Shown: piece after piece, positions 46,560 to 55,618 of the stretch
Numbering within the stretch: position 1 is the stretch's first letter
Layout: each line of letters begins with the position of its first letter
DNA from: Cohnella algarum
GTDB lineage: Bacteria > Bacillota > Bacilli > Paenibacillales > Paenibacillaceae
Assembly (NCBI RefSeq): GCF_016937515.1
Contig: NZ_JAFHKM010000002.1
Span: forward strand, 2,351,001-2,415,000
Direction: 5' to 3'
DNA length: 64,000 bases
Made by a program: the position numbers and the translations under genes
The notes under the pieces: generated by a model
What the model was told of the DNA's origin: nothing
Seen by the model: the letters and a program-made list of their open reading frames with translations, nothing else
Databases searched by the model: none

Positions 46560-48155
46560 TTATTCAGGTTTGTTGCCTGCGTTCGGATCGACCGTGAAAT
46601 CAGGCGTGAAACCTTCGTAGTTTACCTGTGTCACCATGCCCTTGGAAGCGTGGCCTAAGTCATGGCAATGGAACATCCAGTTGCCGGAATTGTCTGCTTT
46701 AAAGGCAATTTCATATTCCTCGCCAGGCAGTACATTCAGGGTATCTTTCATAAGCGGTGAACCGGCAACCGGTTGGCCGTTCTTGCTCAATACCTGGAAG
46801 AAATGTCCGTGCAAATGCATCGGATGAACGTCTTTAGGAGAATTGTTGATAAGTTTAACCTTAACCAGATCTCCCTCTTGCACCATCATTGGCTCCGTTT
46901 CAGGGAACGATTTGCCGTTAATGGTATACGTGATGTTCCCGCCAGCATTGACTGTATTCAAATCCATGGTGTATTCCAGATCGAACTTATCGTTTAAGGA
47001 AAACTCAGATTGGGCTGCTTCGCCATATTGGGTCATATCGATTATGGTGCGCTGTTCGTTGTCCCGTTTCGCATCGCCTTCCACGCCTTCATAAACAATC
47101 GGTATGGCCAATGTCGGCGCTCCCGGATTTGGGCTTTGCTCCGCCAACATCCAGGCACCGGGATTATTCGCGACAAATTCGATGTCGTAACGTTCACCCG
47201 GAGCGACATTCAACAATTGACCGTTCACCAAAGGCGGGTTGTTAATGGGTTGCCCGTCTGTGGAAACGATTTTGAATTCATGACCCTGCAGATAAAGCGG
47301 GTGGGACAAGAACCCGGCGTTGATCAGCCGGATGCGCACCGTTTCGCCTTCCTTAACAGTCAATGGCGCGATGGATGAACCCGATTTACCGTTAGCGGTA
47401 AAGATGGTGTACATCATCGGCATCATTTCCGCATCGCTCATCCCGGCCATGCCATTGTCCGAAGAGTCCATATCCATATTGCCGTGATCCATGCCGCTCA
47501 TATCCATGGAACCATGATCCATCTCGCCGTCTTCCATCCAATCGTCCAACACAAGCGTGTAATCACGGTCCGGCTTCTGTTCATCCGGATCCTCCACAAT
47601 AAAGGAACCGTAGAGTCCTTTATCCAATTGTACAACGCCATCTTGGTGGGAATGATACCAGTAGGTGCCGGGGACGTTCGCGTTAAATTTATACGTAAAA
47701 CTTTCGCCGGGTTGAACGGCGTTCATCGTAACGCCTGGAATCCCGTCCATATTGTTCGGGACCGGCAATCCGTGCCAGTGAATCGTCGTCGGTACATCCA
47801 ATTCATTTTTCAGGGTGATTTCCACGTCGTCTCCGAGTTTCACCCGAATTTGGGGACCGGGAACCGTGCCGTTGAATGTCATCGCAGTCCGCATGTTGGT
47901 TTCATTGACCATCAGATGATTTTCTTGCGCGGTTAAGGTGAACTTGGTGCCGGTGAGCACTTCGGGAGCGCCGCCGGACTCCATATTCGCCATGTCCCCG
48001 GACGCGCTTGGACTTGCGCCGCTTTGGCCCATATCCATATTGCTGTGATCCATGCCGCTTATACCGCCGGAACCGTTCGTGCAGCCGGCCAAGATCAAGA
48101 TCAACGAAATCGCTATTGCTGCTACCACGAATATTTTTCGATTCTTACGTATCAT
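46560..48155 (-). CDS. Multicopper oxidase lipoprotein (CopA/CueO-like)
   Basis: A 531-residue lipoprotein: signal peptide to LAGC, then a Met/His/Asp-rich linker (SGMDHSNMDMGQSG) and three cupredoxin domains. All copper sites are visible: TIHWHGLPVP and WYHSHQDG for the trinuclear site, HPMHLHGHFF and HCHDLGHASKGM with the type 1 Cys and axial Met. A second Met/His cluster (DHGSMDMSGMDHGNMDMDSS) lies mid-protein, typical of cuprous oxidases. It oxidises Cu(I) outside the membrane. ATG 48155 follows GAGGGG. The promoter region carries direct repeats that fit the adjacent response regulator. Confidence 0.9.
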   Translation of the reverse strand: MIRKNRKIFVVAAIAISLILILAGCTNGSGGISGMDHSNMDMGQSGASPSASGDMANMESGGAPEVLTGTKFTLTAQENHLMVNETNMRTAMTFNGTVPGPQIRVKLGDDVEITLKNELDVPTTIHWHGLPVPNNMDGIPGVTMNAVQPGESFTYKFNANVPGTYWYHSHQDGVVQLDKGLYGSFIVEDPDEQKPDRDYTLVLDDWMEDGEMDHGSMDMSGMDHGNMDMDSSDNGMAGMSDAEMMPMMYTIFTANGKSGSSIAPLTVKEGETVRIRLINAGFLSHPLYLQGHEFKIVSTDGQPINNPPLVNGQLLNVAPGERYDIEFVANNPGAWMLAEQSPNPGAPTLAIPIVYEGVEGDAKRDNEQRTIIDMTQYGEAAQSEFSLNDKFDLEYTMDLNTVNAGGNITYTINGKSFPETEPMMVQEGDLVKVKLINNSPKDVHPMHLHGHFFQVLSKNGQPVAGSPLMKDTLNVLPGEEYEIAFKADNSGNWMFHCHDLGHASKGMVTQVNYEGFTPDFTVDPNAGNKPE

Positions 48156-48221
48156 TGTTTGCAATCCCCTCTTTATCATTTGTTTATTTACTTCCACGTT
48201 TGTATGATAAAAAAGAAGTGT

Positions 48222-48238
48222 GCAGAAAGTATGCAGAA
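48222..48238. promoter_or_regulatory. GCAGAA direct repeats, candidate response regulator operator
   Basis: GCAGAA occurs at 48222 and 48233, an 11-base spacing that places the two sites on one face of the helix. Read on the minus strand they sit where a -35 box would be, about 20 bases before a TATCAT -10 box for the multicopper oxidase. OmpR-type regulators bind such repeats, so both this gene and the divergent regulator operon may be controlled here. Confidence 0.55.
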
Positions 48239-48281
48239 CTCTTGAACAAAATCACAAAAGTCTATCCATAGGGTGGGATTT

Positions 48282-48959
48282 ATGCATACCATCTTGATTG
48301 CTGATGATGAAGAACCGATGCGCGAGCTGTTAAAGGTACATTTGATCGGCGCCGGATATCAAGTTGATGAGGCCAAAGACGGAATGGAAGCTTTGGAGAA
48401 ATTGAGGAAAAACTCCCACTACAGCGCTCTGATTTTAGATTGGATGATGCCTTTTATGGATGGAATGGAGGTAATTAAAAGGGTTCGAGAATTCAGCTCC
48501 ATTCCGATTCTTATGCTGACTGCCCGTAATGAAACGGAAGAAAAAGTGAAAGGGTTTTTGAATGGCGCTGACGACTATGTGACAAAGCCTTTTGAAAGTG
48601 CCGAACTCCTAGCGCGTATTCAAGCATTGCTTAGACGGGGGACAAGCCCTTATCAAGAAACCGACAACCGTTTGATGTACAATGGATTGGCCATAGACCA
48701 AGGAAGCCGCACAGCCAGGTTTCAGGGCAACGCTGTCTCCCTGACGCAATCGGAATTTGATTTGTTAGTCCTTTTTGTAAAGCATCCGAAACAAATATTT
48801 AGCCGAACGCAATTGATTGATCAAGTGTGGGGCGCCGATTTTGAGGGAGACGAGCGTACCGTTGACTCGCATATCCGCAATTTGCGCGGCAAGCTGAAGA
48901 GTATCGGAGCGAAGGATTTTATCAAAACCGTTTGGGGAATGGGGTACCAATTCGTATGA
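48282..48959 (+). CDS. OmpR-family response regulator (probable copper/envelope response)
   Basis: A 225-residue regulator: receiver with IADDEE, the phosphorylation Asp in ALILDWMMPFMDG (about residue 51), TARNE and the Lys in VTKPF; then a winged helix with FDLLVLFVKHPKQIFSRTQL and RTVDSHIRNLRGKLK. ATG at 48282 follows GGGTGGG. Its last codon overlaps the kinase start as ATGA. Its position divergent from a multicopper oxidase and its likely operator suggest copper or redox control of that gene. Confidence 0.9.
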   Translation: MHTILIADDEEPMRELLKVHLIGAGYQVDEAKDGMEALEKLRKNSHYSALILDWMMPFMDGMEVIKRVREFSSIPILMLTARNETEEKVKGFLNGADDYVTKPFESAELLARIQALLRRGTSPYQETDNRLMYNGLAIDQGSRTARFQGNAVSLTQSEFDLLVLFVKHPKQIFSRTQLIDQVWGADFEGDERTVDSHIRNLRGKLKSIGAKDFIKTVWGMGYQFV

Positions 48960-50368
48960 GGATATGGTCCAAACTCCGAAAGCCGCGGCTCCGTGTCCAT
49001 CATAAACTGGGATTCACTATGTTTATAACCATCGTCTTATTATTGCTTGTTTTGGAGTTCGTATTTTATGCGATGTTTACCCGATTTTACGTTCAGCAGA
49101 TCGCTGATGATATGATTCACCGCGGACATAGTCACGCCAATGCTCTTCAAGCCGATTGGTCGGAGAATATGCTTCGGCATGTGGCGGAAATGGAATCGTA
49201 TTCCCGTTATACGGTTGCGGTTATAGACGTTCGTGGAGAGGTGCTGGTATCTTCTGCGCAGCTGGACATGGTGCAAACCCAATTTTTAAACGGTTATGAA
49301 TCACAGTTGGAGTACGAGTGGGTTCAAAGGGATTGGCGACGTCAGCCATATTTGATTTCCCAGTCACCCATTATCCTTGCAGACGGGGAAACGGCCGGCC
49401 ATGTGATGATGTTCACCTCAACGGCGCCTATACGTGATGCTCTGCAGTCCTTTCAAGCATTGCTTCTGCTCTTTACGTTAATCTCGATCCTTTCCGTTTT
49501 TTTCTTCATCTTTTTGTTTTCAAATTGGATTTCCAAGCCGTTGGTTGCCATGAAAGATGCCATTTATCAGTTAACCCGGAACGATTATCGTTTTGATCTC
49601 CCTGTGAAAAGCGATGACGAAATCGGGGAATTGAACCGCTCCATCATGGATCTTTCGGCTGAATTAAAGCATTACCGTACAGAAAGACAGGAATTCCTGG
49701 CGGAAATCTCCCACGAACTTCGCACCCCCATTACGTTCATTCGCGGTTATTCCGAAGTCCTTCAAAACCCGCAGCTGAAAGACGAAGATAAGCAAAAGTA
49801 TTTGAGATTCATCCATGATGCGGCCGGCCGTCTCCATCGATTGATTGACGACTTGTACGAATTGATGAAATTGGATCAGGTGCAAGTGCAAATTAAAAAA
49901 ATGGACGTAGATCTTACCCAGTTGTTAAGCCAAATTGCAGAAGAGAATGAAGATCGATTCCAAGTATCGGAAATTTCTTTCCACGTAGAGCTTCCTTCAG
50001 TTCCTTTATGGATTGTCGCCGACCCCAGCCGAATGGTGCAAGTGATCGTAAACATGCTGGAAAATTCGCGAAAATATACGCCACGCGGCGGGAGCGTAAC
50101 GCTTACGTTAACCTCCAAGAAAAGCCAGGCGATTATCGAAATCCGCGATACCGGAATCGGGATTCCGAAGGATCAGCTTGCACTCATTTGGCGGCGGTTT
50201 TACAGAGTGGAAAAATCGCGGTCAAGGGACCACGGCGGCGCCGGACTCGGGTTGTCGATTGCCAGAAGGATTGTCGAATTGCATCAAGGAACTATAGAAG
50301 TGATCAGTGAAGAAGGAAAAGGAACGACTTTTACCATTCGAATACCTTTGCGAGAACCTCTCAATTGA
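48956..50368 (+). CDS. Sensor histidine kinase partner of the regulator
   Basis: A 470-residue kinase: helix one at about residues 20-40, a 120-residue external part, helix two near 172-192, HAMP, HisKA with FLAEISHELRTPITFIRGYS, and HATPase with NMLENSRKYT, DTGIGIPK and GGAGLGLSIARRIVE. It overlaps the regulator gene by ATGA. The external domain has few His or Met residues, so a direct metal site is not obvious. Confidence 0.92.
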   Translation: MRIWSKLRKPRLRVHHKLGFTMFITIVLLLLVLEFVFYAMFTRFYVQQIADDMIHRGHSHANALQADWSENMLRHVAEMESYSRYTVAVIDVRGEVLVSSAQLDMVQTQFLNGYESQLEYEWVQRDWRRQPYLISQSPIILADGETAGHVMMFTSTAPIRDALQSFQALLLLFTLISILSVFFFIFLFSNWISKPLVAMKDAIYQLTRNDYRFDLPVKSDDEIGELNRSIMDLSAELKHYRTERQEFLAEISHELRTPITFIRGYSEVLQNPQLKDEDKQKYLRFIHDAAGRLHRLIDDLYELMKLDQVQVQIKKMDVDLTQLLSQIAEENEDRFQVSEISFHVELPSVPLWIVADPSRMVQVIVNMLENSRKYTPRGGSVTLTLTSKKSQAIIEIRDTGIGIPKDQLALIWRRFYRVEKSRSRDHGGAGLGLSIARRIVELHQGTIEVISEEGKGTTFTIRIPLREPLN

Positions 50369-50383
50369 ACGGCTCAGCTCGTT

Positions 50384-50540
50384 GTGTATGATCATAATGA
50401 AGCAACTTGCGAACATATGATCACCCTTCTCAGCACCTACCCCGATGTGCAGGCGAGAGCCAACCAGATTCAACTTCTTCGAGATTGCGCCTTGATCTGC
50501 GCGACCACAGCGGCTTATCTCGAACGCCGAAGTCAATTAT
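50384..50540 (+). pseudogene. Four-helix-bundle copper-binding protein remnant (Csp/DUF326)
   Basis: About 52 residues, HNEATCEHMITLLSTYPDVQ then ARANQIQLLRDCALICATTA, match the N-terminal half of the four-helix copper-storage family, with Cys in CEHM and RDCALIC. Homology ends near RRSQLS at 50540, where the frame runs into unrelated sequence. The protein normally has several more Cys-rich helices, so the gene is truncated. It starts 15 bases after the kinase stop. Confidence 0.65.
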
Positions 50541-50634
50541 CAACGATTTTTTTGTTTAGAAAGGGTATTTTCAGTGTTATAATTATCCATTATTTGTGTT
50601 CTTCTGTTCTGCAAAGGGAGGGTTTCAGTGCTTC

Positions 50635-51876
50635 ATGGAACAAATCATTAATGCGTACAAGAATGATGAAGAGTCTGTGTATCATACTTGGTTTTTGAAT
50701 AACGACGAACGTCTGAAAGCGTTCCGGTTCATCCGGAAATCACTCATCAAAGTAATAAACGAAATTGAAAGCGGCACATTTGGCAATGACTTTAAAGGTT
50801 CCAGTTTGGAGACGGTTTTATCGGCTATTTCCGAGCAGAAACAAATATTTGAAGGGGCCGCTCACGCCTTTTATTGGAAACCTAAGCTGCGCATTCCGGA
50901 TATTTATGAAAATGAACCCAACAAAAGAGCGTTTGGCCGTTTCTTGAAAGCATGTCTGGAAGCAACAACGGAAGATCAAGTCATGAGCGAAATCGTCAAA
51001 TTAAACGTTCTACAGATAAAAGGGTTGGGACCTGCAGTTGCCAGTATTTTGTACTTTTTGCATCCAACATGGTTTCCGCCATTTAATACGGCCATTGTCA
51101 ATGGATTTAATGCTTTGTTTTCGGAGAAGAAAAAACTCGGATCATGGATATCTTATCTGGAAATGCGCGATGTCATTCTCGCCTACAACAACAAGTACCG
51201 CAACCTTTTGTCAAAAGATCTTGGAGCCATTGTGGGTCTTTTGTTTGAAATCGGCAGCAATCGACTCGTCGTTCAACAGAATGCCCAAAAGGTTATTGAG
51301 ATCGACAATATAAAATTACATAACGCATTGGAAAAAAGACATAAAGAAGTGCTGGAAGATGAGCATGAAGAAAACGCCCACACCGAGATGCAATATTATT
51401 TGGCCAAATTGGGCCGATCATTAGGTTATCAGGTATGGATTGCCCGCAATGATCATAAACGAATTTGGAACGGTCAACCGCTCGGGGAATGGTCCATCAA
51501 AAATTTAAAGCTGGAGAATGTACCGGATGCCGTTATGGATACGGTTTCGCTTATCGATGTCCTGTGGCTGGATTCTAATGATCATATCATCAGCGGTTTT
51601 GAGGTGGAGAAGAGTACGTCGATCTATTCGGGGATATTGAGACTGAATGATTTGGCTCTTTCCTTGAATTCGGGAGTAAATCAATTTTATTTGGTGGCGC
51701 CTGATCAAAGGGAGAAGGAGATCCAGGCTCAACTGCTGAGACCCTCCTTTCGAAACTTGGGGGCAATGACCATTTCCTATATTCTTTTCAAAGATTTGCG
51801 CTGTGACTGTGAAGCCATGTGCAAATTCGGAACGGATCATTCTGTTCTTCAGAAAATATGCAAAACAGTATTATAA
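50635..51876 (+). CDS. PD-(D/E)XK nuclease-like protein with helix-hairpin-helix region
   Basis: A 413-residue protein. The middle, LQIKGLGPAVASILYFLHPT, has a helix-hairpin-helix-like GLGPA motif as in DNA glycosylases. The C-terminal half has E251 in HTEMQYYLAKLGRSLGY, D308 in SLIDVLWLDSND and E323-V-E325-K326 in GFEVEKSTSIYSGILRLNDL, the pattern of restriction-endonuclease-like folds. ATG at 50635 follows GGGAGG by 12 bases. There is no methylase gene beside it. It could be an orphan restriction enzyme or a repair-type nuclease. AT-richer composition fits the island. Confidence 0.6.
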   Translation: MEQIINAYKNDEESVYHTWFLNNDERLKAFRFIRKSLIKVINEIESGTFGNDFKGSSLETVLSAISEQKQIFEGAAHAFYWKPKLRIPDIYENEPNKRAFGRFLKACLEATTEDQVMSEIVKLNVLQIKGLGPAVASILYFLHPTWFPPFNTAIVNGFNALFSEKKKLGSWISYLEMRDVILAYNNKYRNLLSKDLGAIVGLLFEIGSNRLVVQQNAQKVIEIDNIKLHNALEKRHKEVLEDEHEENAHTEMQYYLAKLGRSLGYQVWIARNDHKRIWNGQPLGEWSIKNLKLENVPDAVMDTVSLIDVLWLDSNDHIISGFEVEKSTSIYSGILRLNDLALSLNSGVNQFYLVAPDQREKEIQAQLLRPSFRNLGAMTISYILFKDLRCDCEAMCKFGTDHSVLQKICKTVL

Positions 51877-51911
51877 AAACCTTCAAACCCTTACTTTCCC
51901 TTACTTTCGCG

Positions 51912-51936
51912 CCGCCACTTCGGGCGGTGTTTTTGT
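51912..51936 (+). terminator. Terminator after the nuclease-like gene
   Basis: CCGCC and GGCGG pair over ACTTCG and are followed by TGTTTTTG. The region 51937-52135 to the next gene has only an open frame without recognisable homology. Confidence 0.6.
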
Positions 51937-52153
51937 ATGCTGCAACCTTGACCGGACATGAGAGAATTCTAATCTTCAGTCGACAGGATTTCTACAATTT
52001 TCTACGAAATAATAAACAATCAAAAATTGCCGAATTTCCGAAATGGAAAGCGGGGGAACCCGATTTGGGTGAATTGATCCTGAATGAATGGATCATAGGG
52101 AACCTTCACCGAACCCTTAAGCTAACCTCGCAGGCATGAAGGGAAGAGTTCTG

Positions 52154-52627
52154 TTGAATCGAAAATGGATCAGTCTAATCATTTTTGTTGCCGTATTTTT
52201 TACAGGAGCAAGTACTGCGTTTGCGAGCCAGTCCAAATTGGACAATGCGATCAATGAAGTCTTAGGCACCCCGTACAAATGGGGAGGAACAACGGTTAAA
52301 GGATTCGATTGTTCCGGTTTTATCCTGTATATCTTCAACCAGTTTAATACCGAGCTTCCTCGCACATCAAAGGACCAATCCCAAATCGGCACAAAAGTTG
52401 AAAAAGAAGATCTGCGGCCCGGGGACATGGTTTTCTTCAACACGGATGGTAAGGGTGTCTCTCATGCCGGGATTTATATTGGAGAAGGCAAATTCGCTCA
52501 TTCGTCAAGTAGCAAAGGGGTAAGCATCAGCAAGCTTTCGGATTCTTACTATGAGAAGCGTTATGTTACCGCACGCCGCGTAGTGAGCGACGAAACCTAT
52601 TCAGCCATGATTTCTACAGTCGAATAG
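52154..52627 (+). CDS. NlpC/P60 cell-wall hydrolase
   Basis: A 157-residue exported peptidase. After the signal peptide (LIIFVAVFFTGASTAFA) comes the NlpC/P60 domain with catalytic Cys in GFDCSGFILYIFN, His in GVSHAGIYIGEGKFAHSSSS and the RYVTARRVV end seen in all three relatives in this window. Such enzymes cleave peptidoglycan stem peptides. A TTG at 52154 has AAGGGAAG eight bases upstream; the in-frame ATG at 52136 lacks a good site. Confidence 0.85.
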   Translation: MNRKWISLIIFVAVFFTGASTAFASQSKLDNAINEVLGTPYKWGGTTVKGFDCSGFILYIFNQFNTELPRTSKDQSQIGTKVEKEDLRPGDMVFFNTDGKGVSHAGIYIGEGKFAHSSSSKGVSISKLSDSYYEKRYVTARRVVSDETYSAMISTVE

Positions 52628-52695
52628 ATGAATAATCGAAAATTCACCAACCATCTGCGCCGGTGAGTCTATCGGTTTAGCGTTTGAATATCCAC

Positions 52696-52732
52696 AACCA
52701 GGCTAAGTTTAGCTGGTTTTTTCTTTTTTTCG
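52696..52732 (+). terminator. Terminator after the first NlpC/P60 gene
   Basis: AACCAGGCTAA and TTAGCTGGTT form the stem around GT and run into TTTTCTTTTTTT. Confidence 0.75.
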
Positions 52733-52818
52733 GCGAAATTGGGGGAAAGTAGCCTCTTGATGAATGAAAAATATCCGGAGAGGAAAAATACTGCCAAACA
52801 AAGTCAGGAGGCCTTCGA

Positions 52819-54096
52819 ATGTGGAACAACATCATTGCCAGCACTTTCGTCGGATTGCTTGCGGTCACTTTGATCGGCTGTGCATCTCAGGACAATGGAT
52901 CTCCAGCTGCTTCGCCTCCACCAGCAACAACGCAATCCAACCAAAGTGAAACAGGAAATCCTGCATTCAATCCGTTGCCTTGGATGGCCACCAAAAATAC
53001 GACTCGTATTAACACTTCGGATCCTGTGGAAGCTGCCGTATTCATATCACGAACCTTGTGGCCGGCAACAAGTGAATCCAATCGGCCGGGGGGTGTCATC
53101 TTGGTTGCCGGAGACAGTTGGCAAAATGCGCTGGTGAGTGCCGATTTAATTCATCATCCGATCAACGGCCCTATATTGTTCGTTGATGAGAATGGAATTC
53201 CGGATTTAACGCGGGAAGAAATGATGCGGCTTAAACCGACGGGTTTGATGTCGAATAAGGATATCCAAGTTATCGTGGCAGGGCCGGTCAACGATCGCGT
53301 AATGGATGATTTAAATTCGCTTGGTCTCAAGGCGGACCGGATTGAAGGGAACACACCGGCTGCATTGGCGCAAGCGATTGACGATTATTACGCCAAAGCA
53401 GCTGGCAATAATCTGCCCCCATCCGTTATTGTAGGTTCCCTGGACAGTCCGGAATATACGGTTCCCGCTGTCAACTGGATTGCTCATATGCCGGAGCCGT
53501 TACTGTTTGTTAATAAAGACGCCGTGCCGGATGAAACGACGGCGGCGCTCAAAAAACGGAACGGGAAAGCCAACATCTACATCATCGGACCGGAATCCGT
53601 CGTATCGGCGAAGGTGGAAAAGGAACTGTCATCTTACGGAAAAGTTGTCCGGATCGCCGGCAACGATCCTTATCTCAATGCGATTGCATTTGCCAAATAT
53701 AAAGACACCTCCAATGATTTCGGATGGGGGATTACGACTCCGGGCCATAACTTCTCGTTTGTTGAAGGTAAATCCTTCATGCTGGCAATTGCTGCTGCGC
53801 CATTTTCACATCTGGGGAAACATGCACCGCTGCTCTGGACGGATCAAAATCAAATGCCCGAATCCGTCATGACGTATTTGATGTCCGTTCAGCCTAAATA
53901 CAAGAAAAGCCCGACGGAGGGTCCATACAACCATGTGTGGTTAACTGGCGAAGAGGATCTTCTTTCAGCGCAGGCTCAAGGTGAAATCGATGGAATGCTC
54001 GAAATTGTTTCTGCGACAGGCGAGGGACATGGCATGCCTGGGATGGAGGATGAAAATCAAGGCAATGAATCAAGCGGTCACGTTATGTCAAAATGA
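52819..54096 (+). CDS. Cell wall-binding repeat (CWB2) lipoprotein
   Basis: A 425-residue lipoprotein: lipobox LIGC near residue 21, a Pro/Ala/Ser linker, then CWB2-type repeats, seen as GGVILVAGDSWQNALVSADL, GPILFVDENGIP, IQVIVAGPVNDRVMDDLNSL and IYIIGPESVVSAKVEKELSS. CWB2 domains bind the wall polymer of Gram-positive bacteria. The C-terminus is His/Met-rich (EGHGMPGMEDENQ, SGHVMSK), as in other copper-island proteins here, hinting at metal contact. AGGAGG lies eight bases before ATG. Confidence 0.8.
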   Translation: MWNNIIASTFVGLLAVTLIGCASQDNGSPAASPPPATTQSNQSETGNPAFNPLPWMATKNTTRINTSDPVEAAVFISRTLWPATSESNRPGGVILVAGDSWQNALVSADLIHHPINGPILFVDENGIPDLTREEMMRLKPTGLMSNKDIQVIVAGPVNDRVMDDLNSLGLKADRIEGNTPAALAQAIDDYYAKAAGNNLPPSVIVGSLDSPEYTVPAVNWIAHMPEPLLFVNKDAVPDETTAALKKRNGKANIYIIGPESVVSAKVEKELSSYGKVVRIAGNDPYLNAIAFAKYKDTSNDFGWGITTPGHNFSFVEGKSFMLAIAAAPFSHLGKHAPLLWTDQNQMPESVMTYLMSVQPKYKKSPTEGPYNHVWLTGEEDLLSAQAQGEIDGMLEIVSATGEGHGMPGMEDENQGNESSGHVMSK

Positions 54097-54112
54097 ACAA
54101 ATAAACGATCAC

Positions 54113-54166
54113 CCACAGGGTCAGTAGCTTCTTCAGAAATCTGGTCCTGTGGCTATTTTTCTTTTT
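54113..54166 (+). terminator. Terminator after the CWB2 gene
   Basis: CCACAGG and CCTGTGG pair over about 26 bases and are followed by CTATTTTTCTTTTTT. Confidence 0.65.
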
Positions 54167-54237
54167 TGTACTACAATGTGTAATGATTGTGAAGGGAAGT
54201 TTTCAATGGATGAGTTCAAGCAAAGGATGTTGCAACG

Positions 54238-55467
54238 ATGAGGTTTTTCTCCATGACGCAATTATTCCAGTTGACCCTCGTTTCGGCGTTAATGATCATG
54301 TCGCTGCCACAGAATACGTTTGCAGATGGCAGTAAGTTGGACGCCGGTGATTTATCGGCAGAATCAGCTATATTGATCGATGGTGCATCGGGGACGGTAT
54401 TATTCGAAAAGAATGCTGATCGGCAAATGTATCCGGCCAGCATCACCAAAATCATCACAGCGATTGTCGCATTGGAAACCACAGATTTGAATGAAATCGT
54501 GACGGTATCCAAAGAAGCCAGATACGAAGACGGAACTCGGGTTTACTTGGCGGAAGGCGAGCAGTTGACGATGGAGAAGTTATTGTATGGGCTCATGGTC
54601 AACTCGGGCAATGATGCCGCAACGGCGATCGCTGAACATATCGACGGATCGAAACAGCAGTTTGCCATTAGAATGAACGAATTTGTGAAGACGAAAATCG
54701 GCGTTGCCAACACGATCAGCAAAAACCCATCCGGTCTGCCTGATCCTGAACATGTCACGACAGCAAGGGACATGGCGAAAATTGCACAATATGCGATGCA
54801 GAACAGCACGTTTCGGAAGATTGTATCCACGAAAGAGATGGATTGGAATGGAGAGGAGTGGGAAACCACCCTCATCAACCACAACAGGCTGCTTGGATCT
54901 TACGAAGGGACGACGGGAATAAAAAACGGTTTTACTCATGAGGCAGGAAGCACTTTGGTCGCATCCGCAAACAGAAATGGGATGGAACTCATCGGCGTCG
55001 TGCTGAAATCCCCATCCAGCGAAGTTCTCTATAAGGATATGACGCAATTGCTGGATTATGGGTTTCAAAATTTTGAGCCGAAAACGATTTTTGAAGCCAA
55101 TCAGTCCTATACGTATTCTAAAGAGGGTTTGGAAATAAAATTCGTTGCCAAAGAGCCGATACGGACAGTCGTCTTAATAGGTGAAGAACCCAAGTATTCC
55201 GTAAATTCAAATGGGGAAGTCGTACTGGATACAACAATGGGCCAACAGACGATCGGAGAACTTGAAGCTCTCCCACCCCCAATTGAACCAGAGGCCACTT
55301 CGCCAGAAACGGCAACTCCATCCATCGATGATTCCCGATCGATATTTGAATACTTGATTTTTGCATTATGGTTGCTGATGATCTTGTTTATGGGGTTTGT
55401 CGGCAGATTGATTTTACTGAAAAAGAAACGTTCCAAAAGAGAATTGGGACGTGGTTATTGGAATTGA
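54238..55467 (+). CDS. D-alanyl-D-alanine carboxypeptidase (DacF-like)
   Basis: A 409-residue serine carboxypeptidase (S11). A signal peptide is followed by the three active-site motifs: SITK in ASITKIITAIV (about residue 68), SGN in MVNSGNDAATAIAEHI, and KNG in GIKNGFTHEAG in place of KTG. A C-terminal membrane helix (IFALWLLMILFMGFVGRLIL) anchors it. It removes the terminal D-Ala from peptidoglycan pentapeptides. The start at 54238 lacks a strong site; a later ATG is possible. A terminator follows. Confidence 0.88.
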   Translation: MRFFSMTQLFQLTLVSALMIMSLPQNTFADGSKLDAGDLSAESAILIDGASGTVLFEKNADRQMYPASITKIITAIVALETTDLNEIVTVSKEARYEDGTRVYLAEGEQLTMEKLLYGLMVNSGNDAATAIAEHIDGSKQQFAIRMNEFVKTKIGVANTISKNPSGLPDPEHVTTARDMAKIAQYAMQNSTFRKIVSTKEMDWNGEEWETTLINHNRLLGSYEGTTGIKNGFTHEAGSTLVASANRNGMELIGVVLKSPSSEVLYKDMTQLLDYGFQNFEPKTIFEANQSYTYSKEGLEIKFVAKEPIRTVVLIGEEPKYSVNSNGEVVLDTTMGQQTIGELEALPPPIEPEATSPETATPSIDDSRSIFEYLIFALWLLMILFMGFVGRLILLKKKRSKRELGRGYWN

Positions 55468-55470
55468 AAA

Positions 55471-55516
55471 GAGGGCTTTGCACCCTATCGGCGCAAAGCC
55501 CTCTCATTATCTTGTT
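55471..55516 (+). terminator. Terminator after the carboxypeptidase gene
   Basis: GAGGGCTTTGC and GCAAAGCCCTC enclose 11 bases and are followed by ATTATCTTGTTTTT. Confidence 0.8.
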
Positions 55517-55526
55517 TTTATCCGTA

Positions 55527-55618
55527 CTATTCAATCACGCGCCGTGCCATAACATAGGTCTTTTCAAATGAGCTGCCTGTAAAATCAGAGATGGTAACGC
55601 CAATTCCGAGTGTAGGTA
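55527..55618 (-). pseudogene. NlpC/P60 gene, C-terminal fragment left of an insertion
   Basis: On the minus strand the frame reads LGIGVTISDFTGSSFEKTYV then MARRVIE and stops. It matches the C-terminus of the intact NlpC/P60 gene at 61343. The insertion sequence starts right after, so this is one half of a split gene; the other half is at 57251-57388. Confidence 0.85.

Noticed and set aside
51937..52135. Open frame between the nuclease-like and NlpC/P60 genes
   Set aside because: It continues from the end of the nuclease gene in another frame, has no own start with a ribosome site and no recognisable motif.
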